Origin: an uncultured bacterium
GTDB lineage: Bacteria > Patescibacteriota > Gracilibacteria > Absconditabacterales > Absconditicoccaceae
Assembly: GCA_937872535.1 (NCBI GenBank)
Contig: CALMTC010000015.1
Span: forward strand, 1-61,639
Length of the DNA: 61,639 nucleotides
Direction: 5' to 3'
A program made the translations under genes and the position numbers. Shown here one piece after another: positions 40,726 through 50,611 of this stretch. Position 1 is the stretch's first letter. Every line of letters starts with the position of its first letter. The notes below the pieces were generated by a model. The model did not search any database. It saw only the letters and a list, made by a program, of their open reading frames with translations, and had not been told where the DNA came from.

Positions 40726-41331
40726 ATGGATATGAATACAATACCAAGCTTTGGTAGTCAAGGAGAAAGTACTGAGTCACAAAATACAAACAATGCCAAT
40801 AATACAGTTTCGGAGCAAGATATCATCAGAGTTTCGGAGCAAGCACAAAAAGCAGGGCAGATGCGTCAGCAAATTAGAGACCAAGCCAAAGAAAACAATA
40901 AATTTGCTCAGTTTCTTGCATTTCTTTTAGAAGAATGTGCCAATAATGATGAATTAATTAAATTAATTTTTTCTGCATTCTTCAAAGATGGTAATAATCT
41001 CGTGACCCAAAATATCAGTATTGAACCTCTTGTCGGGTTATTTGCAATTTTTTACGAACAGAAAACCGTCGAACTAGATCTGATGAACTACTACGGTTCA
41101 CTTTTTTCGATCATCTCAGTTATCAGTCAGCCAACTGACTATACAAAGTATGTTTCACAGTTGATGAAAAAATATCCAGAGCTAACCACTATAGACAAAA
41201 ATTTATTCGTCGAACTCATTATAGAAACACTCTATCGAAAAAAAATTCTCATCAAAGGCTCTCTATCTCCAGACGAGGAAAAAAATAATTATATGCAAAT
41301 CCTTGACAGTCTTTACGCTTCTGTACTGTAA
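40726..41331 (+). CDS. hypothetical protein, 201 aa
   Basis: Not recognised. The N-terminus is low-complexity (Ser/Asn/Gln/Thr), then a helical domain: EQAQKAGQMRQQIRDQAK and several amphipathic helices to the end. No signal peptide or membrane segment; no TGA. The stop TAA (41329-41331) is 2 bp before the ATG of the ABC ATPase gene, so the two are surely cotranscribed and may work together. Confidence 0.6.
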   Translation: MDMNTIPSFGSQGESTESQNTNNANNTVSEQDIIRVSEQAQKAGQMRQQIRDQAKENNKFAQFLAFLLEECANNDELIKLIFSAFFKDGNNLVTQNISIEPLVGLFAIFYEQKTVELDLMNYYGSLFSIISVISQPTDYTKYVSQLMKKYPELTTIDKNLFVELIIETLYRKKILIKGSLSPDEEKNNYMQILDSLYASVL

Positions 41332-41333
41332 AA

Positions 41334-42053
41334 ATGCCAATTTTAGATGTCCGTTGACTTTGTCTTGATTATATACAAGGTCAAAAAGCTCGTTCTATTT
41401 TAAAAAATCTTAATCTGGCTATCGAAAAGCCAGGTATTTTTTCACTACTCGGTCAAAATGGCTCTGGTAAAACTTCATTTCTAAGGACGATTGTTTGATT
41501 GCAGCAGTTTCAGGCAGGAGAAATAATTTTTTTTTGAAATAAGAAAACCGATAGAAATTGATTCTGGGAAAAAATAGGATATGCTCCAGATGCTCCGGGT
41601 CTCTATGATTTTTTGACTGGTCGTGATCATATCGATTTTTTTCGTCATATGAGCTGAAAAAAACTACCAGAGGCAGTAGTTTTTGAACTAGTCAATCAGC
41701 TCTGATTATCGTTTGCTCTTGATAAAAAAGTGGGTTCCTATTCGAGAGGGATGAGACAAAGGTTGGGACTTATTATTTCTCTGCTTCACGATCCAGAACT
41801 TTTGATCCGAGATGAGCCGATGAGTGCTCTCGATCCGCTTGGTCGTCTTGCCGTCAAAAAACTCATGGATCGTCTGGTTTCTCAGGGGAAGACTCTTTTT
41901 TTCTCGACTCACATACTTTCCGATGTCGCAGAAAAAGCTGACGAATTTTTTTTGCTTGATGGCTGAAAAATTATTGATTCATCTTCCGGTAAGAAAATAA
42001 CAAATATCGAAACATACTATCAGGAAAAAATTTTTTCTTCTGATTTACGCTAA
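41334..42053 (+). CDS. ABC transporter ATP-binding protein
   Basis: A 239-residue ABC ATPase. Walker A GQNGSGKTS starts at residue 40, the signature is YSRGMRQRL (near 137; S-R-G in place of the common S-G-G), Walker B LLIRDEPMSALDP, and the switch His in FFSTHILSD. About eight TGA glycines. It resembles the ATPases of ABC-2 type exporters (lipid, antibiotic, gliding-type). No permease follows; a candidate is the membrane protein gene at 48762. The Walker B Arg (LIRDEP) is unusual, since Leu or Phe is typical there. Confidence 0.88.
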
Positions 42054-42083
42054 AAGTGGAAATTATTTCTTTGTGAAAATCTA

Positions 42084-42111
42084 TTGACAAAGTGAGAAAA
42101 AAATCTAAAAG
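42084..42111 (+). promoter_or_regulatory. sigma70-type promoter, weak -10
   Basis: TTGACA, 16-bp spacer, TAAAAG, about 22 bp before the ATG of the next gene. Confidence 0.45.
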
Positions 42112-42132
42112 CGTCCCACAAATAAAAAAAAT

Positions 42133-42954
42133 ATGGGAAAAATCATTTTGTTGGTAAGCGCTATATGCTTAGTAACTTCAGGGCTATTTGCTCAAAAAAT
42201 TCAGGATGGTTTCGAAAACTTATCCACCATTATTGCACCGGATATGTTGTACTTTAGCGACATAGAAGATGATCATAGAACATCTTGGAACACGGAAGCT
42301 GGAACTGTTTTCGGGGTTAAACACAAAGTGCGACCGTACTTCGGTACAAGTTGCGAACTCAGACTTGGTAAGTCTCAGAAATTAACCATGTTAGGTGCTT
42401 TGAGGATGTTTAGTAACTTCTCTAGTGACCTTTCTGTGGGGCTTCACGCCCAGTTAGGGAAAGTGAATCTGGGGGGAGGTCTTTTCTCGAGATCTCTGAG
42501 TACTAACGATTCGAAACCAAGTAGAGTAGGCTTAGCCTTGAATCTTGGTTATCGGTCTGAAAAAATAGGAGATAAGCACTTTATCGACATTCAGACTCAG
42601 ACCAATCTAGGCTTGAAACATGAGGGGCTTGTCTTCCTACAAAAAAAACTTGTCGGACTACAAACAAATGCTTCAATTCGGCACATGATGCTAATTCCTA
42701 CTCTTGATGAGTGGGTCGGCTATTATGGTTTATTAGTCACTAGCTCATCAATCGGGATGACTGGTGGACTGAAAAACCACATCAATGATTTCGCTTTATC
42801 GTACCAGTTCAATTACAATATCAACCAGCATCTGGTGACATTATCTTGTAATTGGTCTGGAATTAATTCTCTTAAATGGTTTAGTGGTTTCGGCGTCTTA
42901 GACTTAGAAAGCAATCCCAAAAAGGGAGCTAAAGAAAAAAGAGAAAGCAGATAG
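42133..42954 (+). CDS. exported beta-rich protein, Bacteroidota-like
   Basis: A 273-residue protein with signal peptide MGKIILLVSAICLVTSGLFA and cleavage before QKIQ. The mature part alternates short strands with aromatic and Gly residues (VGLALNLGYRSEKIG, DFALSYQFNYNINQHLVTLSC), as in outer-membrane or surface beta proteins of Bacteroidota. All of about 28 glycines are GGN with none TGA, and the base composition is richer in G+C than in neighbours. It has its own promoter and terminator. Not assigned to a named family; likely acquired. Confidence 0.62.
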   Translation: MGKIILLVSAICLVTSGLFAQKIQDGFENLSTIIAPDMLYFSDIEDDHRTSWNTEAGTVFGVKHKVRPYFGTSCELRLGKSQKLTMLGALRMFSNFSSDLSVGLHAQLGKVNLGGGLFSRSLSTNDSKPSRVGLALNLGYRSEKIGDKHFIDIQTQTNLGLKHEGLVFLQKKLVGLQTNASIRHMMLIPTLDEWVGYYGLLVTSSSIGMTGGLKNHINDFALSYQFNYNINQHLVTLSCNWSGINSLKWFSGFGVLDLESNPKKGAKEKRESR

Positions 42955-42964
42955 TAGATCTTAT

Positions 42965-42998
42965 AGAAGCCCGTCGATTTTTCGAGTGGGTTTTTCTT
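42965..42998 (+). terminator. terminator
   Basis: Stem AAGCCC-GT-CGA / TCG-AGT-GGGTTT with T-run. Confidence 0.7.
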
Positions 42999-43101
42999 TT
43001 ATAGTAACTAAAATAAGTTTGAAAAAGAGTATTTGCTTATTGAAATAAAAAAAATATACTCCGATTATAATAATTTTGTATTTTCTAAAAGAGTTTTGCG
43101 G

Positions 43102-43992
43102 ATGAATATTACAGCTTATTTTCAAAAAACTAAATCGTTAGCGAGGAGACAAGTAGTCCAGATGATCAGTGAAAAAGCTGTGAAGATTGACGGTCGTCTC
43201 GTAGAGTCGCTTTCTCAGGAAGTTCATATGGGGCAGATTATTACTGTAACGTTACTAGATTGAAAAATTTTTGAAGAAAAAGTTGAGAAATTGCCTATCA
43301 TCAAGCCAAAGATCGTCTTGTTCAATAAACCCAAAGGTTATGTTGTATCAAAAGAAGATCCGCACGAGAAGACGATTTATGAGCTTTTGCCACCGAGCCG
43401 AAAAAAAGATTTTTATTACATCGGGAGGCTTGATAAGGATACTCATGGACTGCTTTTACTGACCAATGATACTGCCTTGGTGGATCACTATGAGTCGCCA
43501 TCTTCTCATATTCATAAGTCGTATACCGTAATTATCGATCAAGAATTCAAAACTGCACATATTCAAAAGTGTAAAAAATGAATTCTGGTGGATGAAAATT
43601 GAATTGCAGTGACTCCAGCTTCAGAAGCTAAAGGACTCCACGAAAATGTTCGTAAGGATATACTGAAAGCGGTCAATATAATGCCTTTCAAAGAAAAAAA
43701 TCAATACGGAGTTATAGTGATTCTCGATGAAGGAAAAAAAAGACACATCAGAAGAATGCTTTCAGCACTAGGCTACAGAGTAAAAGATCTTATGAGAACG
43801 AGAGTCGGAATCTATAAAGTCGACTCAATCAAAGAAGGAAAATATGCGATCGTTGATCTGAAAACTACTATCAAGAAATGAAAGCCAAAAAAAGAAAAAC
43901 AGATTAAAAAAGAAAAGGCAATCCTAGAAGCTCAGCAGCTGAAGAAAAAAAAGGCGATGAAGAAAAAACAGAAAAAAAGATTAGCCTCTTAG
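43102..43992 (+). CDS. RsuA/RluB-type pseudouridine synthase
   Basis: A 296-residue protein. An S4 domain (KTKSLARRQVVQMISEKAVKIDG) precedes the catalytic domain: LFNKPKGYVVSKEDP, GRLDKDTHGLLLLTND with the catalytic Asp, and DEGKKRHIRRMLSALGYRVKDLMRTRVG. It modifies one uridine in 16S or 23S rRNA. The C-terminus is a Lys-rich tail (KKKKAMKKKQKKR). Three TGAs. The ATG at 43102 starts the S4 domain; a TTG 69 bp upstream is less likely. It is 9 bp before rnpA. Confidence 0.9.
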
Positions 43993-44001
43993 TAAAAAAA
44001 T

Positions 44002-44433
44002 ATGCTCCCAAAAAATTTAAGACTCTCAGCTAAAGATATCAACTATATGACCAAAAAAAACCAAAAGTGGTACGGAAAATTTTTTGGTTTTTTTCGAATC
44101 CCACAGTATGTCCAAAAAAAATTTCACCAAATTGGAGTTCAAATTCCTGTTCTTATTTCCAAGTCTTCAGTAAACAGAAATCAAGTAAAGAGAATAGTTT
44201 TTCACAGTTTATCAGTACCTTCTATGCAAAAACATTGGTGACAGTGAAACTACTATAAGATTTTTGTGATTGTCAATAAAAAAGCCATTGATGAACTGAA
44301 AAAAATTATTGATTTAAGCGAAAAAAAGACTATACAAAATGAGATAAAGAAGTTTTTCGAAAAAGATTTTAGCGATTTACAGTATCATCTATGAGCGTTC
44401 TCAACGAAATCAAACAATACATGAGTGAATTAA
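44002..44433 (+). CDS. rnpA: ribonuclease P protein component (divergent)
   Basis: A 143-residue basic protein. It begins MLPKNLRLSAKDINY and has PVLISKSSVNRNQVKRIVF, matching the RnpA RNR region (KxxxxAVxRNxxKR), then FVIVNKK. RnpA assists the RNase P RNA in tRNA 5' processing. A TGA at 44392-44394 overlaps the ATG of the next gene; read as glycine, the frame continues 13 residues (with a second TGA) to TAA 44431-44433. In the standard code it would have ended in an ATGA junction. Confidence 0.72.
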
Positions 44434-45644
44434 CCAAAAAAATTCAGATTCTTCAGCAAAAAAATTCTGAACAAATAGATGAATTTGCTCAGCTCGATAA
44501 AAAAATAGAAACGATCAAGGACGGCTCGCCTGCGGCTCAGCCAGTTTTTTGACCAAAACAAATGTTTAGATTTCGAGTGATAGGTCTACTTGTTTACTAT
44601 ATTTGGACTCTGGCTTCTCAAGTACTCGATGTTTTGTATCTCATTATCACAGCATATATCATTTCATTGGCTATGGAAAGTGTGATTCAGTTTTTTAGAG
44701 CCAAGAGAATAGGAAGGGGAGGAGCTATAGCGCTTTCTTATTCATTGCTTTTTATTTTTCTCTTATCGAGTTTGATATTCGTTGTGCCATTTATGCTTTC
44801 TCAGATGGCTGATATTGTGAGACTGATCCTCAAAAATATTTTTGAATTTCAGACTCTACTCCAGGCAAATGGTCTAGAGTTTGTCGTTTCAAATAACAAA
44901 TATTTGCCACAGTTTATGAAAGATTTATTTGTAGAATCGATCAATAACCAAGCTTTCTTGAAATCAGTCCAGATGAGTATTCAGGAAAACATTAGCCAAA
45001 TTATTAATGTTGGTTCGAGCTATGCGACGGACATAGGGAACAAAGCAGTGAACTTTTTGACAGGATTTTTTTCTGCCCTTTTCCAGATTTGAATAGTATT
45101 TACTCTCTCAGTTTTTTTCTCTATAGAAAAAGAAAAAATGATTGTATTTTTAGCAACTTTATGAGGTTCTCGTAAATCATACTACCAACTCAAAATCGAA
45201 AAACTCTATAAAAAATTATGATTCTGGTTGAAAAGTCAGTTTTTTCTTTCGATATATATTGGAGTGATGGTCTATATATTTCTGTGGATTCTCGAGCTTT
45301 TTGGTATGAGTATCCCAAGTAAATTATCTCTTGCACTTATTTCAGGTTTGACAGAGTTTATTCCTTATATCGGGCCTACATTGGGAGCGATACCAGCTAT
45401 CTTAGTTGCTTCTTCATCATACTGATTGCTTTGATTGCTGGTTGTTTCTTGTATATATTTTGTGATTCAGCGAACAGAAAATAATATTTTAATACCAGCA
45501 TTGATGAATAGAACATTATGAATTAGTCCAGTGCTTGTATTTATCTCGATGCTCATTGGTTGAATGGTTCTTTGATTTCTAGGAGTGGTTTTAGCGGTTC
45601 CAGTAGCGGTAATTTTATCTGTGATGTTTGAAGATAAGTTTTAA
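44391..45644 (+). CDS. AI-2E/PerM family transporter
   Basis: A 417-residue membrane protein with an N-terminal cytoplasmic coiled coil (TKKIQILQQKNSEQIDEFAQL) and about eight membrane segments. GLTEFIPYIGPTLGAIPAI and the C-terminal LIPALMNRTLGISPVLVFISMLIGG are the AI-2E/PerM signatures. The family exports small molecules or acts as an ion antiporter; the substrate is unknown. It overlaps rnpA. Nine or more TGA glycines, several inside membrane helices. Confidence 0.88.
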
Positions 45645-45704
45645 AAAACCAGAAGATAAAGAATTTCTCAACGGAGTAAAATATTTACGAAATTCAGAAA
45701 AAAT

Positions 45705-46337
45705 ATGAAAAAGATAATCGGCGGGTTTGTTGTAATGATCTTGTCCACAGGATTGTGATTTTGATATTTTGAAGATACGATGGTTTGCTCACTGAGTCAA
45801 AATAATATTTTAGTTCAGCTCAGGAGCGAAGCAGTAGTGGGGCAATATTGTGTCGAATATATCAAAAACATAGCTGATAGTATAGCTTCTGTCGATGAAG
45901 ATCTCAGAGCGATTGCTATTTATCTCAGTAAAAATATCGACAAAGCATATTGGCTAGAAATAGAAGCATCTCTCAAAATCAAAAGAGCATCTCTCATCAA
46001 GCTTAAATCAAAATTCTTGAGTGCAATGTGATTTTTTGAAAGAGATCTGCTCGTAAAACTCAAAAAAGTTGTCAAGTTTCACTTCAAAAAAGTGCATGAA
46101 AACTATGTCAGTAATATTGCCTCTCTACAAACTATTCTCCGCAATCAGGTAGAAAAAGGAGAACTGGAAAACTTTTCTGAATATACCAATCAACTGAACG
46201 AATATAATTATAAAAAAAGTCTTCTCGATAGTATCTTCAAAGCCCAGAGTCTCCAAGAAATTATGCCCTTTTTGCAACAATATCTTTTGATAACTAAACA
46301 GCCACTATGACGATCGGGATCTGTGCCACTTCAGTAG
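45705..46337 (+). CDS. membrane-anchored helical protein, 210 aa
   Basis: Not recognised. An N-terminal signal or anchor (MKKIIGGFVVMILSTGLGFG) precedes an extracytoplasmic, all-helical region rich in Lys, Leu, Ser and Glu. Cys30 and Cys50 may pair. The TGA at 46308 overlaps the ATG of the next gene (ATGA); read as Gly the frame gives GRSGSVPLQ and ends at TAG 46335-46337. Confidence 0.6.
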
Positions 46338-47104
46338 AAATGCTTGCTTTACTTAGCTTTTTTCGCCCTCTTCATTATCATTTTGTCGTATATCTCGATC
46401 TCAATGAGGGTTTTCTCGGTGATAAAACTTATGACGACTCTTTTCTTGCACTCCAAAAGGCGGTTGATTTTCTTTCGGATAAGTGTGATAAAATCATCGT
46501 GCCACCAGTATACGAATTTGGTTTCAGTTCGTCGGAAAAAATTCTTCCTCTTTTCCAGTCTTACCTCAAAGAGTACTGTTTCGGGCAGTCTATTGTCTGA
46601 AAATTGGGTTTCTTAGCCGAGTATGCCGATGTGGAGCAGATAGAAAATCATATCAACCATTTTTCAAAAAATTTTTCTCTGACTACTGCTCAAAAAAATA
46701 CCAAAAAATTCCATTTCCCATGGGCTCTTTGGATAAAAAAAGTTCCGTTACGAAAATATTTTTCTCTTCATTTGTGAAATCAAAATCCATCAGTTGTGAA
46801 GCTGATAAAAAATGATCTAAAATATTTCAAAGACGCATCGATTGATACTCTCATTCCACTCAATTACTCTTTTTTTCTCTACCAAAAAACCATCTCCAGC
46901 TACTTCGCTACCTCCAAAAAATACAAATTTCATGACTCCAAAGTCCTGGTATCTCTGCTACAATCTCTACTTCCATCTTCAGAAAAAAACTCTCAACTAA
47001 CAATCTATTATTCTGGTAATCTCCAACCGATCCTCGACCAAAAAAAACGAATGCGAATTCTCTCCAGATGAAACACCGTCACAGTCAATCGAAAAAAAAT
47101 CTAA
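46307..47104 (+). CDS. hypothetical protein, 265 aa
   Basis: Start MTIGICATSVEMLALLSFF; the segment YLDLNEGFLGDKTYDDSFLAL...DKIIVPPVYEF has the spacing of Asp/Glu racemases, but the usual catalytic cysteines (in GxCNT-type motifs) are missing, so I do not assign an enzyme. Two or three TGAs. It is translationally coupled to the upstream gene through the ATGA overlap and ends close to the convergent prepilin peptidase gene. Confidence 0.5.
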
Positions 47105-47130
47105 AGCACTACATTACTGATGACTAATTT

Positions 47131-48003
47131 CTAAACCAGCCAGCGAGCTACGAGCATGAGAGTCCAGAAACTAGCAACCATAGCTGGTAAAAAAGGAATG
47201 ATATCGCCAGCTCATTCTAGTTTCTGTTTATGAAAGAAAAAATAGCTAACAAGTCAAAAGAGACAAGCAAGTAAAACAAACCAGAAAGCAAGAGAAAAAA
47301 GTGAGAGAAAAGAAAAACTAATATGCTGAGATTCAAAGATAAAAGGAAAGAGACTTCAGAGCGTAAAAGCCAAAAATACATCGCCTTCACCAAATCATTC
47401 TTGATTATCCAGATTGTATTTTTTTTTGACATAGAGCTTACTTCACCAGAAAATAAGATAGAAAATTCCGCCAAGGAGCAAAGAACTAGCAAAAGCGATC
47501 TGATAGTTTCCAGTGAGATTAAGAAATTGAGGGAAAAGAGAGAAAAAAGTTACGAGAATCCAAACTGGTAAGTGAAGCTCATAAGTCATTATATCCCAGA
47601 CGACGATCAAAAAAAGTCCCCAGTTGGTAGCTAAGAAAATAGCCATAGTTAGCCATAATTCAAAAGTCGTTGCCTGGCGACCAATGAGGCTTCCCACAAA
47701 AAAAGCAGTCAGTACAAAAATCACTCACAGAGCTATCTCCAAAAAAGGATAGAGTAACGAGATTTTTTTTCAGCAAAATGAGCATTCCCCACCTTGCGCC
47801 AAAAAAGAGTAGAGAGGAATAAGATTTTTCCAGCTGAGTTGATGGTGGCAGTCAGGACACTCTGAGCGACCTCGAGCTGTTTTTTTGAGTTTTTCTACAG
47901 AAAAATCTTTTCCAAGTCTTAGTAAAATCACTGAACCAAATGATCCAAAAAGTGTCCCCAAAACAAATAATATCAGCAGCTCCACTCGAGAAAAAAATTC
48001 CAT
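47131..48003 (-). CDS. type IV prepilin peptidase (PilD-like)
   Basis: A 290-residue polytopic membrane protein. The N-terminal GTLFGSFGSVILLRLG and a CxxC...CxxC zinc motif (SECPDCHHQLSWKNLIPLYSF, then CSFCGKK, with Gly as TGA) match bacterial prepilin peptidases; the aspartates are in WDIMTYELHLP and GEGDVFLAFTLG. It cleaves and N-methylates type IV pilins at the membrane. No pilin gene is adjacent. It indicates a type IV pilus or pseudopilus system elsewhere in the genome. Confidence 0.93.
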
Positions 48004-48107
48004 TTATTTGTATTTTCCAGAATAAAAATTTTTATAGTTAAGAGAAAATTCACTTCCAACTATACGAATTTATTTTCTAGAATCTACACTATCCGAGATA
48101 AATAAAT

Positions 48108-48551
48108 ATGATAAACGAACTTGATTTTTTGGAAAAAAGCTTTAATAAAAGCGACCTAAAAACAAAAAAAATGAAAAATATAGCATTTCTCCAAGAAAAC
48201 TTTGAGAGTATTGAGGATGTGGCAGATAAGATCACAGATCTCACGACTTATAGAAAGGAATTTCTTATTCATCTCTATTTCTCAATAGAAATGATGATCG
48301 ATAGCCAAGAAAATCAATGCTTTGATATCATTGTTGTGGTCGATAAATATCGGGACATACAAGATGAAAAACAAACAATGAAAAAAATGCTTTCTCTGAC
48401 ACAAAAAAGTAAGGTCTGGCTATTTTCTTCTTGGAATGTAGAGACATTTATGGCGTATTATGGATTGCAAGTCCATCCATTTGAGAAAATATTTATCGAG
48501 CCAGAAAGACTCGTTGAAGAGCTTGAAAAAATGATACATGTAGAAAAGTAA
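48108..48551 (+). CDS. hypothetical protein, 147 aa
   Basis: Not recognised. A soluble alpha/beta-like protein (DIIVVVDKYRDI, KVWLFSSWNVETF) with N-terminal charged helices. No TGA and only one glycine. Own terminator at 48553. It is divergent from the prepilin peptidase gene across a short shared region that holds the AATAAAAATTTT motif. Confidence 0.55.
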   Translation: MINELDFLEKSFNKSDLKTKKMKNIAFLQENFESIEDVADKITDLTTYRKEFLIHLYFSIEMMIDSQENQCFDIIVVVDKYRDIQDEKQTMKKMLSLTQKSKVWLFSSWNVETFMAYYGLQVHPFEKIFIEPERLVEELEKMIHVEK

Positions 48552-48552
48552 A

Positions 48553-48587
48553 TGAAAGCCAGGATATTTTTCCTGGCTTTTTTTGAT
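48553..48587 (+). terminator. terminator
   Basis: Stem AAAGCCAGGA / TCCTGGCTTT with T-run. Confidence 0.85.
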
Positions 48588-48673
48588 TTTTGAAACTATC
48601 CCTAAAGATCTTGCTTCCCATTCCAGAAAAAAATATAAGTAAACCAGAAAAAAACTTTTTTGTGGTCTTGCGG

Positions 48674-48731
48674 TCCCTGAGTTTACCTATCGCAGACAAG
48701 TTTACCAATCGTGGTTGGCTTGTCGAAGGGA
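48674..48731. repeat. REP-like palindrome interrupted by a second element
   Basis: The arms TCCCTGAG and TTGTCGAAGGGA are separated by about 38 bp that include TTTACCTATCGCAGACAAG and TTTACCAATCGTGGTTGGC, the latter also seen near 28531. Confidence 0.7.
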
Positions 48732-48761
48732 AATGATGCTTTTAAAGTCTTACTGAAAAAA

Positions 48762-49547
48762 ATGATTCAGCTCATAAAAGTGATGCTTATTTGATTGTGG
48801 AGAAGGAATGTGGTGGCTATAGTTTTTTTACTGACTATTTGTTTGCTATGATGAGCCAGTTTTCTCAGCTCTCTCGCTCTCGAGCTTAGCTCCAAGATTT
48901 TTTACGACACACTGATTTCAGGTATAGAAATAATTCTCATAGGAACTTTAGTTTATGAGCTTGCTCATCTTTCCCGAGCAGAAAGAACCGCTGGTTTTAT
49001 GCCTCTTCTGATTTCAAGATGAGTTTCTTATGGTTCTATCCTCATGAGTTTTTTACTGTCTTATCGACTTGCGAGCTGATTATATCTCCTGATTATTTTT
49101 CTTATTCGATGAATAACTCGACTTCTATCTGGGCTATGAGTCATCTCGATAGCGATCATTCTTTATGGCATTTTTTTCAAAGCCATCCTCATCAGCACTC
49201 TGACTTTGCTGGTTTCATCAGCTGTTAGACCAATTCTGACGATCATCGTCGTATGAATCGCTTACGGAGTAGGGCATATGATCTGACTTCTTCATTATTA
49301 CTCATTCATCCAAAAAAATCTTTCAATCTGGTCGATACAATGAATGGTCACCAAACTGATTTCTCTGCTTTTACCACATTTGGATGTTCTTTCATTCTCA
49401 GGAATGCTTTACTCTTTTGAAGAAAATCGAAAGACGATGATTATACAATGAACAGTTCAAAATCTTGTTTATCTGATTATCTTATTGATTTTGATACTCT
49501 TGATAAGTAAAACTAAAAAAAATTTTATTCAAAAGTATGACTGGTAA
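48762..49547 (+). CDS. ABC-2-like membrane permease (putative)
   Basis: A 261-residue protein with about six membrane helices and a short charged N-terminus (MIQLIKVMLIGLWRRN), the layout of ABC-2 type permeases. Dense in TGA glycines (about 14). No ATPase is adjacent; the ABC ATPase at 41334 is the nearest candidate. Its TAA (49545-49547) shares an A with the ATG of the next gene (TAATG). Confidence 0.58.
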
Positions 49548-50128
49548 TGAAGATTCTCTCGAATTTTGATACACAGCTCCAGAAAAAACTTTTCGACGAA
49601 GCGGTTCACCAATATGGAGAAGAAAATGTTTTGCTCGTCAAAAAATCCCGTTTTCTCTTTTTGTTTGAGATCTTATTGCCTTTAGTAATTCTTACAATTG
49701 TGCTCACTCTTATTCGATTTCTTTTCCAAAATTCTAAAGAAGATCTTTGAGATTACACAATGTATTGATTTTGGATTCTTGCTTCTCTTATTACGATGAT
49801 CCAAATCCCAGCACTTTTACAGGCTTCGATAGATTACTATATGGACTTTGTTATTCTTACTCCAGCATTAGTGACTTTTTATAACCAGGCTGGAATCTTG
49901 AATAAATCAAGCGAGTCGCTAGAAAGTGATAAAATAAAAGCAGTAAATTTTAGTAAGAGAGGACTATTGCAGAGTATCGCGAATTATGGAGAAATTATTT
50001 TTTTATCAGAGGGAGCAGATCCTCGTGGAGATATTGTCTTTGATTATGCTAGATCTCCAGAAATACTTCAGAAAAAAGCTCGAAGAATCCTTTCTCACCT
50101 TTGAGAATCGCATCATTTACCTCACTAA
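49547..50128 (+). CDS. bacterial PH-domain-like membrane protein
   Basis: A 193-residue protein with two membrane segments (about 35-55 and 68-85) followed by a bPH2-like domain: DYYMDFVILTPALVTFYNQAGILNKSS, VNFSKRGLLQSIANYGEI and SPEILQKKARRIL. Such proteins are common membrane-stress or scaffold proteins in CPR. The last TGA (50102) is followed by eight codons to TAA, so the C-terminus is GESHHLPH. Coupled to the upstream permease gene. Confidence 0.6.
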
Positions 50129-50140
50129 AAAAATAAAAAA

Positions 50141-50479
50141 ATGGAAGAAATTCAGATACCGTTTGATGTTTACGAATCTACCAAAGAAATAGTTCTCGTA
50201 ATCCCTCTTTGATGAGTAGAGAAAAAATCTATCAAGCTTGAGTTCGAAGACTACAAGCTTATTCTATCGTGAGAGAGAAAATCTCCAAAACTCAAGGAAG
50301 ACTTCCAAGCTCTCAAGCAAGATGTGTATCGAGGCGAGTTTAAACAAGAAATCCAAGTCCCGCCAAATATCTACTTCGACAGAATTCAAAGCAAGCTCAG
50401 CGCAGACAATATTCTCACCATCATCATCCCAAAAGCTCTCATCCCGGAAAAAATAAAACTCGAAGTTTCTTACGGATAA
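50141..50479 (+). CDS. small heat-shock protein (Hsp20/alpha-crystallin)
   Basis: A 112-residue protein with the alpha-crystallin pattern: YESTKEIVLVIPLGGVEKKSIKLEFEDYKLILSGER, RGEFKQEIQVPPNIYFDRIQSKLSADNILTIIIPK. Small HSPs hold unfolding proteins. The two glycines of PLGGV and the one of SGER are TGA. A REP-like copy at 50523 follows. Confidence 0.85.
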
Positions 50480-50522
50480 AAAATAAATAACGATAAACAA
50501 AATTACTGGCAGAAAGTTGAAG

Positions 50523-50543
50523 TCCCTGAGCCTATCGAAGGGA
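50523..50543. repeat. REP-like palindrome
   Basis: TCCCTGAGCCTATCGAAGGG copy after the Hsp20 gene. Confidence 0.72.
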
Positions 50544-50611
50544 AGCGTTGCTGTTTCAAAAAAACTTAAGGTTTTTTTAAGGTCGTTCATTATAAGTCAA
50601 CTTTCACTCCC

